Source: Teichococcus aestuarii
Lineage (GTDB): Bacteria > Pseudomonadota > Alphaproteobacteria > Acetobacterales > Acetobacteraceae
Reading direction: 5' to 3'
Assembly (NCBI RefSeq): GCF_003116135.1
Contig: NZ_PDOA01000001.1
Location: 372,001-436,000, forward strand
DNA: 64,000 nt
Every line of letters begins with the position of its first letter. The stretch's first letter is position 1. Under the pieces are notes generated by a model. It worked only from the letters and a program-made list of their open reading frames with translations. It did no database searches and was not told where the DNA came from. Position numbers and translations under genes: made by a program. Shown piece after piece: positions 39,548-50,025 of this stretch.

Positions 39548-39636
39548 ACGCCCCCGGGAGATTCCCTGCCCGCCGCCTCGCCGCCGGGCCACGGCGATCC
39601 CTTCACGGCCCTGACCGGCAGCGGACAGAAAAATGA
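39544..39636 (+). other. 30-codon frame linking ruvA and ruvB by ATGA overlaps at both ends
   Basis: ATG 39544 overlaps the ruvA stop as ATGA, and its own stop (39634-39636) overlaps the ruvB start ATG 39633 as ATGA. The 30-residue product would be very basic (RFPARRLAAGPRRSLHG). It is not recognised. It may serve only to carry ribosomes across the 85-base gap from ruvA to ruvB. Confidence 0.4.
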
Positions 39637-40658
39637 GTGACAGGATTTCGGATCCGCAGCGCAGCGAGGAGGATGCGGCCGAGGCCACCCTCCGCCCGCA
39701 GACGCTGGACGACTTCACCGGCCAGAAGGCCTCGCGCGAGAACCTGGCCATCTTCATCCAGGCCGCCCGCACCCGTGGCGAGGCGCTGGACCATGTGCTG
39801 CTGCACGGCCCGCCCGGCCTCGGCAAGACCACGCTGGCGCAGATCGTGGCGCGCGAGATGGGGGTGGGGTTCCGCGCCACCTCCGGCCCGGTGCTGCAAC
39901 GCGCCGGCGACCTCGCCGCGATCCTGACCAACCTGCAGCCGCGTGACGTTCTGTTCGTGGACGAGATCCACCGCCTGCAGCCGGCGCTGGAGGAAACCCT
40001 CTACCCGGCGATGGAGGACTTCCAGCTCGACCTGATCATCGGCGAGGGGCCGGCGGCGCGCACGGTGCGGATCGACCTGCCGCCCTTCACCCTGGTCGGC
40101 GCCACCACCCGCGCCGGGCTGCTGGCGACGCCGCTGCGCGACCGCTTCGGCATCCCGCTGCGGTTGCAGTTCTACACGCCGGAGGAGCTGCTGCTGATCG
40201 TCCGCCGCGGCGCGCAGAAGCTCGGCTTCGCGCTGACCGAGGAGGGGGCGCGCGAGATCGCCAACCGCTCGCGCGGCACGCCGCGCATCGCCGGGCGGCT
40301 GCTGCGCCGGGTGCGGGATTTCGCGCTGGTCTCCGGCCAGGCGGCGGACCGTGCCATGGCCGATGCCGCGCTGCACCGGCTGGAGGTGGATGAGCGTGGC
40401 CTCGACTCGATGGACCGCCGCTACCTCCGCCGCATCGCCGAGCACCACAATGGCGGGCCGGTGGGCGTCGAGACGCTCGCCGCCGCGCTGGCCGAGGGGC
40501 GGGACACGCTGGAGGATGTGGTGGAGCCCTACCTGATCCAGGAGGGCTACGTGCTGCGCACCCCGCGCGGCCGCGTGCTGGGCGATCCCGGCTGGCGGCA
40601 CCTGGGCCTCGCCCCGCCGGCCGGCAGCCAGCCGGACCTGCTGGGAGGCGGGTTTTGA
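39633..40658 (+). CDS. ruvB: Holliday junction DNA helicase RuvB
   Basis: RuvB is the AAA+ motor of branch migration. The 341-residue protein begins with the conserved [12 protein letters not shown] segment and has Walker [15 protein letters not shown], Walker [13 protein letters not shown], sensor 1 [11 protein letters not shown], the arginine-finger region [15 protein letters not shown] and the C-terminal winged helix ([17 protein letters not shown]). Its stop overlaps the ybgC start TTG as TTGA. Confidence 0.97.
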   Translation: MSDRISDPQRSEEDAAEATLRPQTLDDFTGQKASRENLAIFIQAARTRGEALDHVLLHGPPGLGKTTLAQIVAREMGVGFRATSGPVLQRAGDLAAILTNLQPRDVLFVDEIHRLQPALEETLYPAMEDFQLDLIIGEGPAARTVRIDLPPFTLVGATTRAGLLATPLRDRFGIPLRLQFYTPEELLLIVRRGAQKLGFALTEEGAREIANRSRGTPRIAGRLLRRVRDFALVSGQAADRAMADAALHRLEVDERGLDSMDRRYLRRIAEHHNGGPVGVETLAAALAEGRDTLEDVVEPYLIQEGYVLRTPRGRVLGDPGWRHLGLAPPAGSQPDLLGGGF

Positions 40659-41110
40659 GCTGGCCGCACCGCCTGCCGGTCCGGGTTTATTTCGAGGATA
40701 CGGATGCCGGCGGTATCGCCTACCACGCCACCTATCTGCGCTGGGCGGAGCGGGGGCGGACAGAATCGTTGCGTGCCATAAACTTGCCGCATCAACTTCT
40801 CATAGCACGTTACTCTTCGATGCTCGTGGTGCGGCGCGTTGAAGTGGAGTATGTGGCCCCCGCCCGCCTCGACGATTCCCTGATCGTGGAAACCCGCGTG
40901 CTCCGCTCCGGCGGCGCCTCGGTGGACCTCGCCCAGGAGGTGATCGGCGAGGGGGGCGGGGTCAAGGCGCGGCTCCAGGTCGGTCTGGTCTGTGTGCGGG
41001 GGGAGGCTATGCGCCCCGCGCCCATTCCGGAGCCCTGGCGCGGCGTGTTCCGGCAGGCCGCGATGGCGGACGGTCCGGCGAGGGGGCCGGCGGAGACGCC
41101 GGCCGGGTAG
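40655..41110 (+). CDS. ybgC: Acyl-CoA thioesterase YbgC, Tol-Pal associated
   Basis: This 151-residue hotdog-fold thioesterase has the family catalytic motif [20 protein letters not shown] with Asp17 as the active residue. It is the first gene of the classical ybgC-tolQ-tolR-tolA-tolB-pal order. The start is TTG 40655, overlapping the ruvB stop, so ruv and tol genes may share a transcript. Its C-terminal 25 residues extend past the family core. Confidence 0.92.
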   Translation: MSWPHRLPVRVYFEDTDAGGIAYHATYLRWAERGRTESLRAINLPHQLLIARYSSMLVVRRVEVEYVAPARLDDSLIVETRVLRSGGASVDLAQEVIGEGGGVKARLQVGLVCVRGEAMRPAPIPEPWRGVFRQAAMADGPARGPAETPAG

Positions 41111-41125
41111 GAAAAGGAGATTGCC

Positions 41126-41833
41126 GTGGGTGACAGCGTGACAGCGTCCAACCTCGGCCAGATGGCGCACGATCTGTCCCTCTGGGGCCTGTTCCTGCAG
41201 GCGGACTGGGTGGTCAAGACCGTGATGCTGGGCCTGCTGCTGGCCAGCGTCTGGGTCTGGGCCGTGGTGTTCGAGAAGGTGACGAGCCTGCGCCGGGTGA
41301 ACCGCGCGGCGGACGCCTTCGAGGACCGTTTCTGGTCCGGCGGCAGCCTGGAGGCGCTGCACCAGGCCGAGGGCGAGCGCCCCACCCACCCGATCGCCGC
41401 CGTGTTCGGTGCCGCCATGCGGGAGTGGGAGCGCAGCGTCGGCGGTGAGATCGCCACGGTGGGCATGCAGCAGCGCGCCGAGCGCGCCATGACGGTGGCC
41501 ATCCAGCGCGAGATGGACCGGCTGGAGCGCTGGATGGTGTTTCTGGCCTCGGTGGGGTCGGTCGCCCCCTTCATCGGCCTGTTCGGCACGGTGTGGGGCA
41601 TCATGAACAGCTTCTCCGCCATCGCCGGCATGCAGAACACCAACCTGGCCGTGGTGGCCCCCGGCATCGCCGAGGCGCTGTTCGCCACCGCCATCGGCCT
41701 CGTCGCCGCCATCCCGGCGGTGCTGGCCTACAACAAGATCACCACCGACCTGGCGCGCTTCGCAGCGCGGCTGGAGGGCTTTGCCGCCGAGTTCGGCGCC
41801 ATCCTCTCCCGCCAGGCCGAGGAGCGGGGCTGA
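41126..41833 (+). CDS. tolQ: Tol-Pal system protein TolQ
   Basis: TolQ forms with TolR the inner-membrane proton channel that drives outer-membrane constriction at division. The 235-residue protein has three membrane helices (about residues 25-50, 135-160 and 170-200), with the ExbB/MotA signature [20 protein letters not shown] and [20 protein letters not shown]. The start is GTG 41126 with AAGGAGA upstream. It is followed 4 bases later by tolR. Confidence 0.96.
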   Translation: MGDSVTASNLGQMAHDLSLWGLFLQADWVVKTVMLGLLLASVWVWAVVFEKVTSLRRVNRAADAFEDRFWSGGSLEALHQAEGERPTHPIAAVFGAAMREWERSVGGEIATVGMQQRAERAMTVAIQREMDRLERWMVFLASVGSVAPFIGLFGTVWGIMNSFSAIAGMQNTNLAVVAPGIAEALFATAIGLVAAIPAVLAYNKITTDLARFAARLEGFAAEFGAILSRQAEERG

Positions 41834-41837
41834 CACC

Positions 41838-42341
<504 letters not shown>

Positions 42342-42363
42342 GCAGGAATACGGCAACATCGCC

Positions 42364-43599
42364 ATGGCCCGTTCCGGCCTTCGTTTCTGGGCTGCGGTCT
42401 CGGCGGCGCTGCACGCGCTGCTGGGGCTGATGCTGCTCATCCGCCTGCCGGGCCGCGAGATCCCGCCGCCGCAGGAAGCCGTTCCCGTCGAGCTGGTGAC
42501 GCCGGACATGCCGCAGGTGGCGCAGGCGCCGCTGCCGCTGCCCGCGCCCGCCCCGCCGGCCCCCGAGCCCACGCCCAACACCACGACGCCGAGCACCGAC
42601 CCGGCGCCGACGCCGCCCACGCCGCCGCCGCCACCCCCGCCGCCGCCGCCCGCGCCGACCCCGGCGCCCGCGCCGCCGACGCCCGTGCCGCCCGCCCCGG
42701 TGCCGCCGACGCCCACCCCCGCGCCGCAGCAGCAGGCCACGGCGCCCACGCCGCCATTGCCCACGCCGCCGCCGCCCACCCCCGCGCCGACGCCGCCGGC
42801 CCCCACGCCGCCCGCGCGCCCGACGCCGGCACCGCCGCCCGACCCGGCGGCCGCGCCTTCGCCCCCCCCGCCGCTGCCGACGCCCCCGCTGCCGGTGCCG
42901 CCGCCGCCCGCGCCCACGCCGCCGCAGCCGCAGCAGGCGCAGCCCGAGCGGCCGCAGCCGCCCGAGCGCCCGCAGCCCACGCCGCCGCAGCAGCAGCAGG
43001 CCGCGGCCCAGCCCGGCCCGCCGCTGCCCCTGCCGCCGCCGCCCGCGCCGCCGGCGCCGCCCACCCCCGCGCCGGCCGCGCCCAGCACCGCGCCGCCGGC
43101 CCGCGAGCCCGCCACCCAGCCGGGCACCGGGCAGACGCCGCCCACGCGCAACACCGCCGAGCGCAGCCAGTCCGTGCTGAGCACGCTGGAGCGGCTGCGC
43201 GCCGCGCAGCAGCAGAACGAGCCGCCGCGCGCCCGCACCAATTCGGGCGGGGCGCCGGCCGCCGGCGGCGGCGCGCCCTCCGGCGCCGCGCTGCTGACGG
43301 CGGGCGAGGTGCGGGGTGTCTCCGAGCGGATCAGCGAATGCTGGTCGGTCGATGCCGGCATGCTCAATCTTGACCAGATCGTGGTCGAGCTGCGGGTGGA
43401 CATCGACGCGGGCGGGGTCATACGCAATGTGCGCCCGGCGGGCAGCGTTCCGTCCGAGCCGCGCGCGCGCGCCGTATACGAAAGCGCCCGCCGCGCGTTG
43501 CTCGACCAGAAATGCAGCCCGCTGCCCGTGCCACGCGAGAAGATCCCGTCGCTGAACGCCGCGACCTTCCGATTCAACCCGAGGGGCCTCGTCCGATGA
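42364..43599 (+). CDS. tolA: TolA-like energy transducer with very long proline-rich linker
   Basis: TolA links the TolQR motor to TolB and Pal. The 411-residue protein has an N-terminal anchor helix ([19 protein letters not shown]), then about 250 residues of Pro/Ala/Thr-rich repeats (residues 45-275), and a C-terminal TolA/TonB-like domain (about 315-411, [20 protein letters not shown], then [20 protein letters not shown]). Most TolA proteins use an Ala/Lys-rich helix in the middle; here it is replaced by a polyproline rod as in TonB. Its stop overlaps the tolB start (ATGA). Confidence 0.9.
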   Translation: MARSGLRFWAAVSAALHALLGLMLLIRLPGREIPPPQEAVPVELVTPDMPQVAQAPLPLPAPAPPAPEPTPNTTTPSTDPAPTPPTPPPPPPPPPPAPTPAPAPPTPVPPAPVPPTPTPAPQQQATAPTPPLPTPPPPTPAPTPPAPTPPARPTPAPPPDPAAAPSPPPPLPTPPLPVPPPPAPTPPQPQQAQPERPQPPERPQPTPPQQQQAAAQPGPPLPLPPPPAPPAPPTPAPAAPSTAPPAREPATQPGTGQTPPTRNTAERSQSVLSTLERLRAAQQQNEPPRARTNSGGAPAAGGGAPSGAALLTAGEVRGVSERISECWSVDAGMLNLDQIVVELRVDIDAGGVIRNVRPAGSVPSEPRARAVYESARRALLDQKCSPLPVPREKIPSLNAATFRFNPRGLVR

Positions 43600-44990
43600 C
43601 CCAGCAGAACCTTTCCCTGTCCCGCCGCCTCGCCCTGATGGGTCTGGGCGGGCTGGTGGGCATGCCGATCCTCGGCGCCGCCTCGCGCGCCCGCGCGCAG
43701 GCCCCGGCCCCCGGCGGCACCGCCGCCGGGGGCCAGGTGATCGACATCACCCGCGCCCGCACCGACCCGATCCCGATCGCGCTGCCCGACTTCGCCGGCT
43801 CCTCGCCGGCGGCGCAGCAGCTCGGCCAGAACATCACCCGCGTCATCGCCAACAACCTGAAGAACTCCGGGCTGTTCCGGCCGGTGGAGCGCGCCGCCTA
43901 CATCCAGACGCCGGAGGCCGCCGCCGGCGCGCCCCGCTTCCAGGACTGGCGCGTGATCGGCGCGCAGGCGCTCGTCACCGGCCGCGCCGAGCCGCAGGGC
44001 GACCGCGCGCGCATCGAGTTCCGGCTGTGGGAGGTGAATTCCGAGCAGCAGCTCCAGGGCACCGCCTACACCGCCGCCGCCGCCAACTGGCGGCAGATCG
44101 CCCACGTCATCTCCGACGTGATCTATGAGCGGATGCTGGGCGAGAAGGGCTATTTCGACACCCGCATCGTCTACATCGCCGAGAGCGGCCCGCGCGACCG
44201 GCGCACCCGCCGCCTCGCCATCATGGACCAGGATGGCGAGAACCACCGCTTCCTGACCGATGGCAGCTTCCAGGCCCTGACCCCGCGCTTCCACCCGAAT
44301 GCGCGGCAGATCGCCTTCATGTCCTACAACAACAACCAGCCGCGGGTTTACCTGTTCAACCTGGACAGCGGCCGGCAGGAGGTGCTGGGCAACTTCCAGG
44401 GCATGACCCTCTCGCCGCGCTTCAGCCCGGACGGGCGCAACGTCGTGCTCTCCTCCGCCCGCGGCGGCGACGCCAACATCTATGTTGTGGATCTCGGCTC
44501 GCGGCGGGAGCGGCAGCTCACCTCCGGCGGCGGGCTGGATGTCTCCCCCTGCTACTCGCCGGATGGCAGCCAGATCGTCTTCAACTCCGACCGCGGCGGC
44601 GACCAGCAGCTCTACGTGATGGACGCCAATGGTGGCGGCGCGCGGCGCATCTCCTTCGGCAATGGCCGCTACGCCACCCCCGTCTGGTCGCCGCGCGGCG
44701 ACCTGATCGCCTTCACCCGCATCTCCGGCGGCCGCTTCGGCATCGGCGTGATGCGCCCCGACGGCTCGGGCGAGCGCATCCTCTCCGAAGGCTGGGGCAT
44801 GGAGGGGCCGAGCTTCGCGCCGAACGGCCGGGTGCTGACCTTCTACCGCGAGAGCCCGGCGCGCGATTCCCGCGGCAACGGCTACTCGGCGCGGCTGGCG
44901 ATGATCGACATCGCCGGCTTCAACGAGCGGCAGGTGATCACCCCCACCGACGCCACCGATCCGAGCTGGTCGCCGCTGTTGTCCTCGTAA
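43596..44990 (+). CDS. tolB: Tol-Pal system protein TolB
   Basis: TolB is the periplasmic propeller that binds Pal and TolA. The 464-residue protein has a signal peptide ([20 protein letters not shown], cleaved near ARAQ), an N-terminal domain (residues 45-190) and a six-bladed WD40-like propeller with repeated [30 protein letters not shown] and [13 protein letters not shown] blades. ATG 43596 overlaps the tolA stop. A structured spacer separates it from pal. Confidence 0.96.
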   Translation: MTQQNLSLSRRLALMGLGGLVGMPILGAASRARAQAPAPGGTAAGGQVIDITRARTDPIPIALPDFAGSSPAAQQLGQNITRVIANNLKNSGLFRPVERAAYIQTPEAAAGAPRFQDWRVIGAQALVTGRAEPQGDRARIEFRLWEVNSEQQLQGTAYTAAAANWRQIAHVISDVIYERMLGEKGYFDTRIVYIAESGPRDRRTRRLAIMDQDGENHRFLTDGSFQALTPRFHPNARQIAFMSYNNNQPRVYLFNLDSGRQEVLGNFQGMTLSPRFSPDGRNVVLSSARGGDANIYVVDLGSRRERQLTSGGGLDVSPCYSPDGSQIVFNSDRGGDQQLYVMDANGGGARRISFGNGRYATPVWSPRGDLIAFTRISGGRFGIGVMRPDGSGERILSEGWGMEGPSFAPNGRVLTFYRESPARDSRGNGYSARLAMIDIAGFNERQVITPTDATDPSWSPLLSS

Positions 44991-45008
44991 CCGAAGGTTG
45001 ATAGACGC

Positions 45009-45055
45009 CATGCCAGGAGCGATGCGTTTGCCGAAGGGCAACCATTCCTGGCATG
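45009..45055. other. Two-level hairpin in the tolB-pal spacer
   Basis: CATGCCAGGA (45009-45018) and TCCTGGCATG (45046-45055) form a perfect 10-bp outer stem. Inside it TTGCC (45028-45032) and GGCAA (45037-45041) form a second stem with a 4-base loop. There is no T-run, and it ends 78 bases before the pal start. It may be an RNA element in the pal leader or a processing site. Confidence 0.5.
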
Positions 45056-45133
45056 CCGGTTTGTCTGCCTTGAACGCGCCTCAATCGCAGCGTAACCGCG
45101 GCCGTAATTCGATCTGACACAGGAATCGAAATT

Positions 45134-45631
45134 ATGCAGACCAAGCTTCTTGGCGCTCTTGCCGCCGCCGCCCTTCTCGCCGCCTGCGCGAGCGAGGATA
45201 CTTCGGGCGCTGCCACCGGCGCCGGCGCTGCCGGCGGTGCCGGCATGGGCGGCCTGGGTGCCGGGCAGATCCGCCCGGGCAGCCAGGAAGACCTGGTCGC
45301 CAATGTCGGCGACCGCGTTTTCTTCGACACCGACAGCAGCAGCGTCCGCGCCGACCAGCGCACCACGCTGGAGCGGCAGGCCGCCTGGCTGGCGCAGTAC
45401 CCGCAGGTGCAGGTCGTGGTCGAGGGTCATGCCGATGAGCGCGGCACCCGCGAGTACAACCTGGCGCTCGGCCAGCGCCGCGCCAGCTCGGCGCGCGACG
45501 TGCTGGTGGCGAACGGCGTCTCCTCCGGCCGCCTGAGCGTGATCTCCTACGGCAAGGATCGCCCGGCGGCGCTCGGCTCCTCGGCCGACGCCTGGGCGCA
45601 GAACCGCCGCGCGGTGACGGTCGTCCGCTGA
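45134..45631 (+). CDS. pal: Peptidoglycan-associated lipoprotein Pal
   Basis: Pal anchors the outer membrane to peptidoglycan. The 165-residue lipoprotein has a short signal with lipobox LLAAC (Cys18 or nearby), a Gly/Ala-rich spacer and an OmpA-type domain (residues 55-165). The domain carries VFFDTDSSSVRADQRTTLER and the peptidoglycan-binding motif VEGHADERGTREYNLALGQRRA. ATG 45134 has CAGGA upstream. A strong intrinsic terminator follows at 45696-45730. Confidence 0.96.
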   Translation: MQTKLLGALAAAALLAACASEDTSGAATGAGAAGGAGMGGLGAGQIRPGSQEDLVANVGDRVFFDTDSSSVRADQRTTLERQAAWLAQYPQVQVVVEGHADERGTREYNLALGQRRASSARDVLVANGVSSGRLSVISYGKDRPAALGSSADAWAQNRRAVTVVR

Positions 45632-45695
45632 GCATGGACCACGCGCGGCCGTGTTGACGCGGTGCGTTGACGCGGGCGCGGGTGGCTGAGAGAAG

Positions 45696-45730
45696 CGGCG
45701 GCACCCGTCTGCGCGGGCGCCGCCGTTTTT
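45696..45730 (+). terminator. Intrinsic terminator after pal
   Basis: CGGCGGC (45696-45702) pairs with GCCGCCG (45719-45725), and CCCG (45704-45707) pairs with CGGG (45714-45717), with one A-C mismatch and a 6-base loop. Five T residues follow (45726-45730). It should end the tol-pal transcript before cpoB. Confidence 0.85.
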
Positions 45731-45771
45731 CGTTCCGCCGACCATTGCCCTGCTACCGGAAGGACAAGGCC

Positions 45772-46647
45772 ATGTTTCGCAAGTTCCTGCTCCTGGCCCC
45801 GCTGCTGCTGCCCCCCATGCTGCTGGCCGCCGGGCCGGCCGCCGCGCAGATGGAGAGCCGTGAGGGCATCGCGTTGCAGAACCAGATCCTGCAGCTGCGG
45901 CAGGAGCTGGACATGATGCGGCGGAGCGGCGGCGGTGGCGGCTATGCCGCGCCGGTGCCAATGGCGCCGCCGGCGGGGCGTGGCGGCGTGGCCGGCGGCT
46001 CGCCCGAGCTGCTCAGCCAGATGCTGGAGCGGGTGGGCGCGCTGGAGGAGGAGGTGCGCCGGCTGCGTGGGCAGGTGCAGGAATCCGAATACCGCGTCCG
46101 CACCACCCAGCAGGCGCTGGAGAAGCTGCAGGGCGACATGGACTACCGGCTGCAGCAGCTGGAGCAGGGGGGCGCCCGCGCCCCGGCCGCCGCACCGGCG
46201 CGCCCGGCCCAGCGCAGCGAGGCCGAGCCCGCCCCGGCCGCGCCGCCCGCCGCCGCGGCGCCGCGCACCGCCGAGCGCGCCCTGGCCGATGGCCAGACGG
46301 CGCTTTCCCGCCGCGACTACGGCGCCGCCGAGGCCGCGGCGCGCGAGGTGATCGCCGCCCGCAACACCGCCCGCGCGCAGGATGCCCAGATCCTCCTGGG
46401 CGATGCCCTGCTCGGCAAGCGGGAGTTCCAGAACGCCGCCCTGGCCTATGACGACGCCTATCGCCGCAACCGCAGCAGCGGCCGCGCGCCCGAGGCGATG
46501 CTGGGCCTGGCCAATTCCTTCCTGGGCTTCGGCGCCAAGCGCGAGGCCTGCGCCACGCTGGATGACCTGCGCAGCGAGTTCCCGCGCCTGTCCGGCGGCC
46601 TTGCCGACCGCGCCGCCGAGGCCCGCAAGCGCGGCGGCTGCCGCTGA
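45772..46647 (+). CDS. cpoB: Cell division coordinator CpoB (YbgF)
   Basis: CpoB links the Tol system to peptidoglycan synthesis at the septum. The 291-residue protein has a signal peptide (FRKFLLLAPLLLPPMLLAAG, cleaved near AAAQ), a coiled-coil segment (about residues 22-50 and 80-125, SQMLERVGALEEEVRRLRGQ), a Pro/Ala-rich linker, and a C-terminal TPR-type domain (170-291). ATG 45772 has AAGGAC upstream; the longer frame would lack a signal. It follows the pal terminator, so it probably has its own promoter. Confidence 0.9.
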   Translation: MFRKFLLLAPLLLPPMLLAAGPAAAQMESREGIALQNQILQLRQELDMMRRSGGGGGYAAPVPMAPPAGRGGVAGGSPELLSQMLERVGALEEEVRRLRGQVQESEYRVRTTQQALEKLQGDMDYRLQQLEQGGARAPAAAPARPAQRSEAEPAPAAPPAAAAPRTAERALADGQTALSRRDYGAAEAAAREVIAARNTARAQDAQILLGDALLGKREFQNAALAYDDAYRRNRSSGRAPEAMLGLANSFLGFGAKREACATLDDLRSEFPRLSGGLADRAAEARKRGGCR

Positions 46648-46730
46648 TCCTGGAAAGCGGGGGCGCCGCCGGCACCCCGAATTTCGAAGCTCGGCTTGGC
46701 GCCCTCGGGCCTTTCGGCCCTGCGCCTCGG

Positions 46731-47894
46731 ATGGCGGTGGGCGTCTCCGGCGGCCCGCATTCCCTGGCCCTGGCGCTGCTGGCCGCGCGCTTCTGCGCCG
46801 CGCGCGGCGGCGACGCGCTGGCGCTCATCGTCGATCACGGGCTGCGTGCCGAGAGCGCGGCGGAGGCCGCCTGGACGGCCCGCACCCTGGCCGGGCGCGG
46901 CATCGCCTCCGAGATCCTGACCCTGGGCCTGCCGCGTGGCCCCGCCCTGCAGGAGCGCGCCAGGGCGGGCCGCCTCGCCGCGATGCTGGCGCGTTGCGGC
47001 GCGTTGGGCCGGCCCTGGCTGCTGCTCGGTCAGCACCGCATGGACCAGGCGGAGACGGTGCTGTTCCGCGCCCTGCGGGGCAGCGGCGCGGCGGGCCTCG
47101 CCGGCATGGCGCCCTGGCGCGCGGCGGAGGCGGCGGTGATCCTGCGCCCGCTGCTGGGCCTCCCCCCGGTGGCGCTGGAGGCGCTGCTGCGGCGCGAGGG
47201 CCTCTCCCCGCTGCGCGACCCCTCCAACACCGACCCGCGCTTCACGCGCGCCGTCCTGCGCGCCGCCCTGGCGGACCCGGATGGCACCGGACCGCGCGTC
47301 GCCGCTCTGGCCCGCGCGGCGGCGGCCTTCGCCCGGCGCCGCGCGCAGCAGGAGGCGGCGGTGGCGGAGCGCCTCGCCGGCGCTCTCCATCTGGCCCCGG
47401 AAGGCTGGGCGCGGCTGGACGCGGCGGCGCTGGGTCGGGACGCGGTGGCGGCCTCCGCCCTGGCGGCGCTGCTGCGGCTGCTCTCTGGCGCCGAGCACGC
47501 TCCGGCTTCGGCGGCGGTGCGGGCCCTGCTGCCGCGTGGGCAGGGCACGCTGCACGGGGTCCTGTGGTCGGGCGGGGTGCTGTGCCGGGAGCCCGCCGCC
47601 TGCGCGCCGCCGGTTCCGGCCGCACCGGGGGCGATGTGGGATGGCCGCTGGCGCCTGCGGGCCACCTGGCGGGCGCCGGAGGCAGAGGAGGGGTTGTGGC
47701 TCGGTGCGCTGGGCGGGGCGGGGGCGGCGGCCCTGCCGCGCGCTGTGCGGCGTGGCCTGCCGGCGCGGGTGCTGGCCGGGCTGCCGGCGCTGTGGCGGGG
47801 CGGGGAGGCGGTCTCGGTCCCGCCGCTCGGCCTCGGATGGCCGGTGGCTGCCGATTTTGCTCCCTCTGGCGGGCCGTTGTGCGCCTATAAATAA
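46731..47894 (+). CDS. tilS: tRNA(Ile)-lysidine synthase TilS
   Basis: TilS converts the wobble cytidine of the AUA-reading tRNA-Ile to lysidine. The 387-residue frame holds the PP-loop ATPase ([19 protein letters not shown]) and the family segments [31 protein letters not shown] and [15 protein letters not shown]. The loop reads SGGPHS where the consensus is SGGxDS. The frame stays open upstream of ATG 46731 and encodes a TilS-like segment ([14 protein letters not shown]), but no ATG, GTG or TTG is found there, so the true start may be a CTG near 46650. It follows cpoB and precedes ftsH. Confidence 0.88.
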   Translation: MAVGVSGGPHSLALALLAARFCAARGGDALALIVDHGLRAESAAEAAWTARTLAGRGIASEILTLGLPRGPALQERARAGRLAAMLARCGALGRPWLLLGQHRMDQAETVLFRALRGSGAAGLAGMAPWRAAEAAVILRPLLGLPPVALEALLRREGLSPLRDPSNTDPRFTRAVLRAALADPDGTGPRVAALARAAAAFARRRAQQEAAVAERLAGALHLAPEGWARLDAAALGRDAVAASALAALLRLLSGAEHAPASAAVRALLPRGQGTLHGVLWSGGVLCREPAACAPPVPAAPGAMWDGRWRLRATWRAPEAEEGLWLGALGGAGAAALPRAVRRGLPARVLAGLPALWRGGEAVSVPPLGLGWPVAADFAPSGGPLCAYK

Positions 47895-48010
47895 CGCCGG
47901 TGCAAGATGACGTGCGCGGCAAGGTTTCAGAATGGTGCCGGGCGCCCTATCTTGTCATGGCGCTGGGCCAGGATGCCTCCTCGGGCCGGCACACGGATGG
48001 GAACCGCACG

Positions 48011-49933
48011 GTGAACAATTTCGGCCGCAATCTGGCGCTCTGGGTGATCGTGGCGCTGCTGCTCGTGGCGCTGTTCAATCTCTTTCAACCTTCTTCCTCC
48101 ACCCGCCAGACCGGCCAGCAGGTCGCCTACAGCGACTTCCTGAACGAGGTGAATGGCGGCCGGGTGCGGGACGTGACCATTCAGGGCCGCACCCTCACGG
48201 GGCAGCTTTCGGACGGCCGCACCTTCAGCACCTACACGCCCGAGGACCCCGCCCTGGTCAGCCGCCTGACCGACAAGGGCGTGCGGGTGGTGGCCAAGCC
48301 GGAGGAGAGCGACGTCAACCCGCTCTTCCACTACCTCCTCTCCTGGTTCCCGATGCTGCTGCTGATCGGCGTCTGGATCTTCTTCATGCGCCAGATGCAG
48401 GGCGGCGGCGGCCGGGCCATGGGCTTCGGCAAGAGCCGCGCCCGGCTGCTGACCGAGAAGCAGGGCCGCGTCACCTTCGAGGACGTGGCCGGCATCGACG
48501 AGGCCAAGGGCGAGCTGGAGGAGATCGTGGACTTCCTGCGCGACCCGCAGAAGTTCCAGCGCCTCGGCGGCAAGATCCCGAAGGGCGTGCTGCTGGTGGG
48601 CCCGCCCGGCACCGGCAAGACGCTGCTCGCCCGCGCCATCGCCGGTGAGGCGAACGTGCCCTTCTTCACCATCTCGGGCTCCGACTTCGTCGAGATGTTC
48701 GTGGGCGTCGGCGCCAGCCGCGTGCGCGACATGTTCGAGCAGGGCAAGAAGAACGCCCCCTGCATCATCTTCATCGACGAGATCGACGCGGTGGGCCGCC
48801 ACCGCGGTGCCGGCCTCGGCGGCGGCAACGATGAGCGCGAGCAGACCCTGAACCAGATGCTCGTGGAAATGGACGGCTTCGAGGCGAATGAGGGCGTCAT
48901 CCTCATCGCCGCCACCAACCGGCCGGACGTGCTGGACCCGGCGCTGCTGCGCCCCGGCCGCTTCGACCGCCAGGTGGTGGTGCCCAACCCCGACGTCTCG
49001 GGCCGCGAGAAGATCCTCCGCGTCCACATGCGGAAGGTGCCGCTGGCCTCCGACGTCGATCCCAAGACCATCGCGCGCGGCACGCCGGGCTTCTCGGGCG
49101 CCGACCTCGCCAACCTCGTCAACGAGGCGGCGCTGCTGGCCGCCCGCTCGGGCCGCCGCACCGTCGGCATGCACGAGTTCGAGATGGCCAAGGACAAGGT
49201 GCTGATGGGCGCCGAGCGCCGCAGCCTGGTGATGTCGGACGACGAGAAGAAGATGACGGCCTATCACGAGGCCGGCCATGCCCTCGTCGCCCTGCACGAG
49301 CCGGAATGCGACCCCGTCCACAAGGCCACCATCATCCCGCGCGGCCGGGCGCTGGGCCTCGTCATGTCCCTGCCCGCGGGCGACCGCTACAGCAAGCATA
49401 AGAGCAAGCTGAAGGCGGAGCTGGCGATGGCCATGGGCGGCCGCGTCGCCGAGGAGCTGATCTTCGGCGCCGACAAGGTCTCGAACGGCGCCTCGGGCGA
49501 CATCAAGATGGCCACCAACCAGGCCAAGATGATGGTCACCGAGTGGGGCATGAGCGAGAAGCTCGGCATGATCGCCTATGGCGACAACAGCCAGGAGGTC
49601 TTCCTCGGCCACTCCGTGACGCAGTCGAAGAACGTCTCGGAGGCCACCGCGCGGGAGATCGACAGCGAGGTGCGGGCGATCATCGACGACGCCTATGCCC
49701 GCGCCAAGCACACGCTGCAGACCAACATCGAGGAGCTGCACGCCCTGGCCAAGGGCCTGCTGGAATACGAGACCCTTTCGGGCGACGAGATCCGGCAGGT
49801 GATCAAGGGCGAGCCGGTGGTGCGCAACCGCCCCGACGAGCCGACCGCCGCCGGCCGCGGCAGCGTGCCCAGCTCCGGCCGGCCGACGCGGCCGGGCGGC
49901 TTCGGCAACCCGGCGCCGCAGCCGGGCGCCTGA
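48011..49933 (+). CDS. ftsH: ATP-dependent zinc metalloprotease FtsH
   Basis: FtsH degrades membrane and regulatory proteins. The 640-residue protein has two membrane helices (about residues 8-25 and 100-122), an AAA+ domain with Walker A GPPGTGKT (K203), Walker [21 protein letters not shown], and the second-region-of-homology [20 protein letters not shown]. The zinc motif HEAGH is at 419-423. The start is GTG 48011, giving the typical [11 protein letters not shown] beginning; the frame extends upstream to 47900 but that part is atypical. An AT-rich TATAAAT (47886-47892) and CCTATCTTG (47946-47954, like the -10 of alphaproteobacterial heat-shock promoters) lie upstream. Confidence 0.96.
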   Translation: MNNFGRNLALWVIVALLLVALFNLFQPSSSTRQTGQQVAYSDFLNEVNGGRVRDVTIQGRTLTGQLSDGRTFSTYTPEDPALVSRLTDKGVRVVAKPEESDVNPLFHYLLSWFPMLLLIGVWIFFMRQMQGGGGRAMGFGKSRARLLTEKQGRVTFEDVAGIDEAKGELEEIVDFLRDPQKFQRLGGKIPKGVLLVGPPGTGKTLLARAIAGEANVPFFTISGSDFVEMFVGVGASRVRDMFEQGKKNAPCIIFIDEIDAVGRHRGAGLGGGNDEREQTLNQMLVEMDGFEANEGVILIAATNRPDVLDPALLRPGRFDRQVVVPNPDVSGREKILRVHMRKVPLASDVDPKTIARGTPGFSGADLANLVNEAALLAARSGRRTVGMHEFEMAKDKVLMGAERRSLVMSDDEKKMTAYHEAGHALVALHEPECDPVHKATIIPRGRALGLVMSLPAGDRYSKHKSKLKAELAMAMGGRVAEELIFGADKVSNGASGDIKMATNQAKMMVTEWGMSEKLGMIAYGDNSQEVFLGHSVTQSKNVSEATAREIDSEVRAIIDDAYARAKHTLQTNIEELHALAKGLLEYETLSGDEIRQVIKGEPVVRNRPDEPTAAGRGSVPSSGRPTRPGGFGNPAPQPGA

Positions 49934-49970
49934 GGCGCCCCTGGTCCTGCGGCGGGAAGCTGCGATAAGG

Positions 49971-50001
49971 AAAGGGCTCCGGAGACGGGGCCCTTTTTCT
50001 T
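49971..50001 (+). terminator. Intrinsic terminator after ftsH
   Basis: AAAGGGC (49971-49977) pairs with GCCCTTT (49990-49996), extended by three further pairs including one wobble, around a 6-base loop. A T-rich run TTTTTCTTT follows from 49994. Confidence 0.82.
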
Positions 50002-50025
50002 TGGCCGGTCGCGAGGGACGGGAAG

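Noticed and set aside
42590-43140. Dense CCG-rich repeats that could be mistaken for a repeat array or CRISPR
   Set aside because: They have no constant spacer length and encode the in-frame polyproline linker of TolA.
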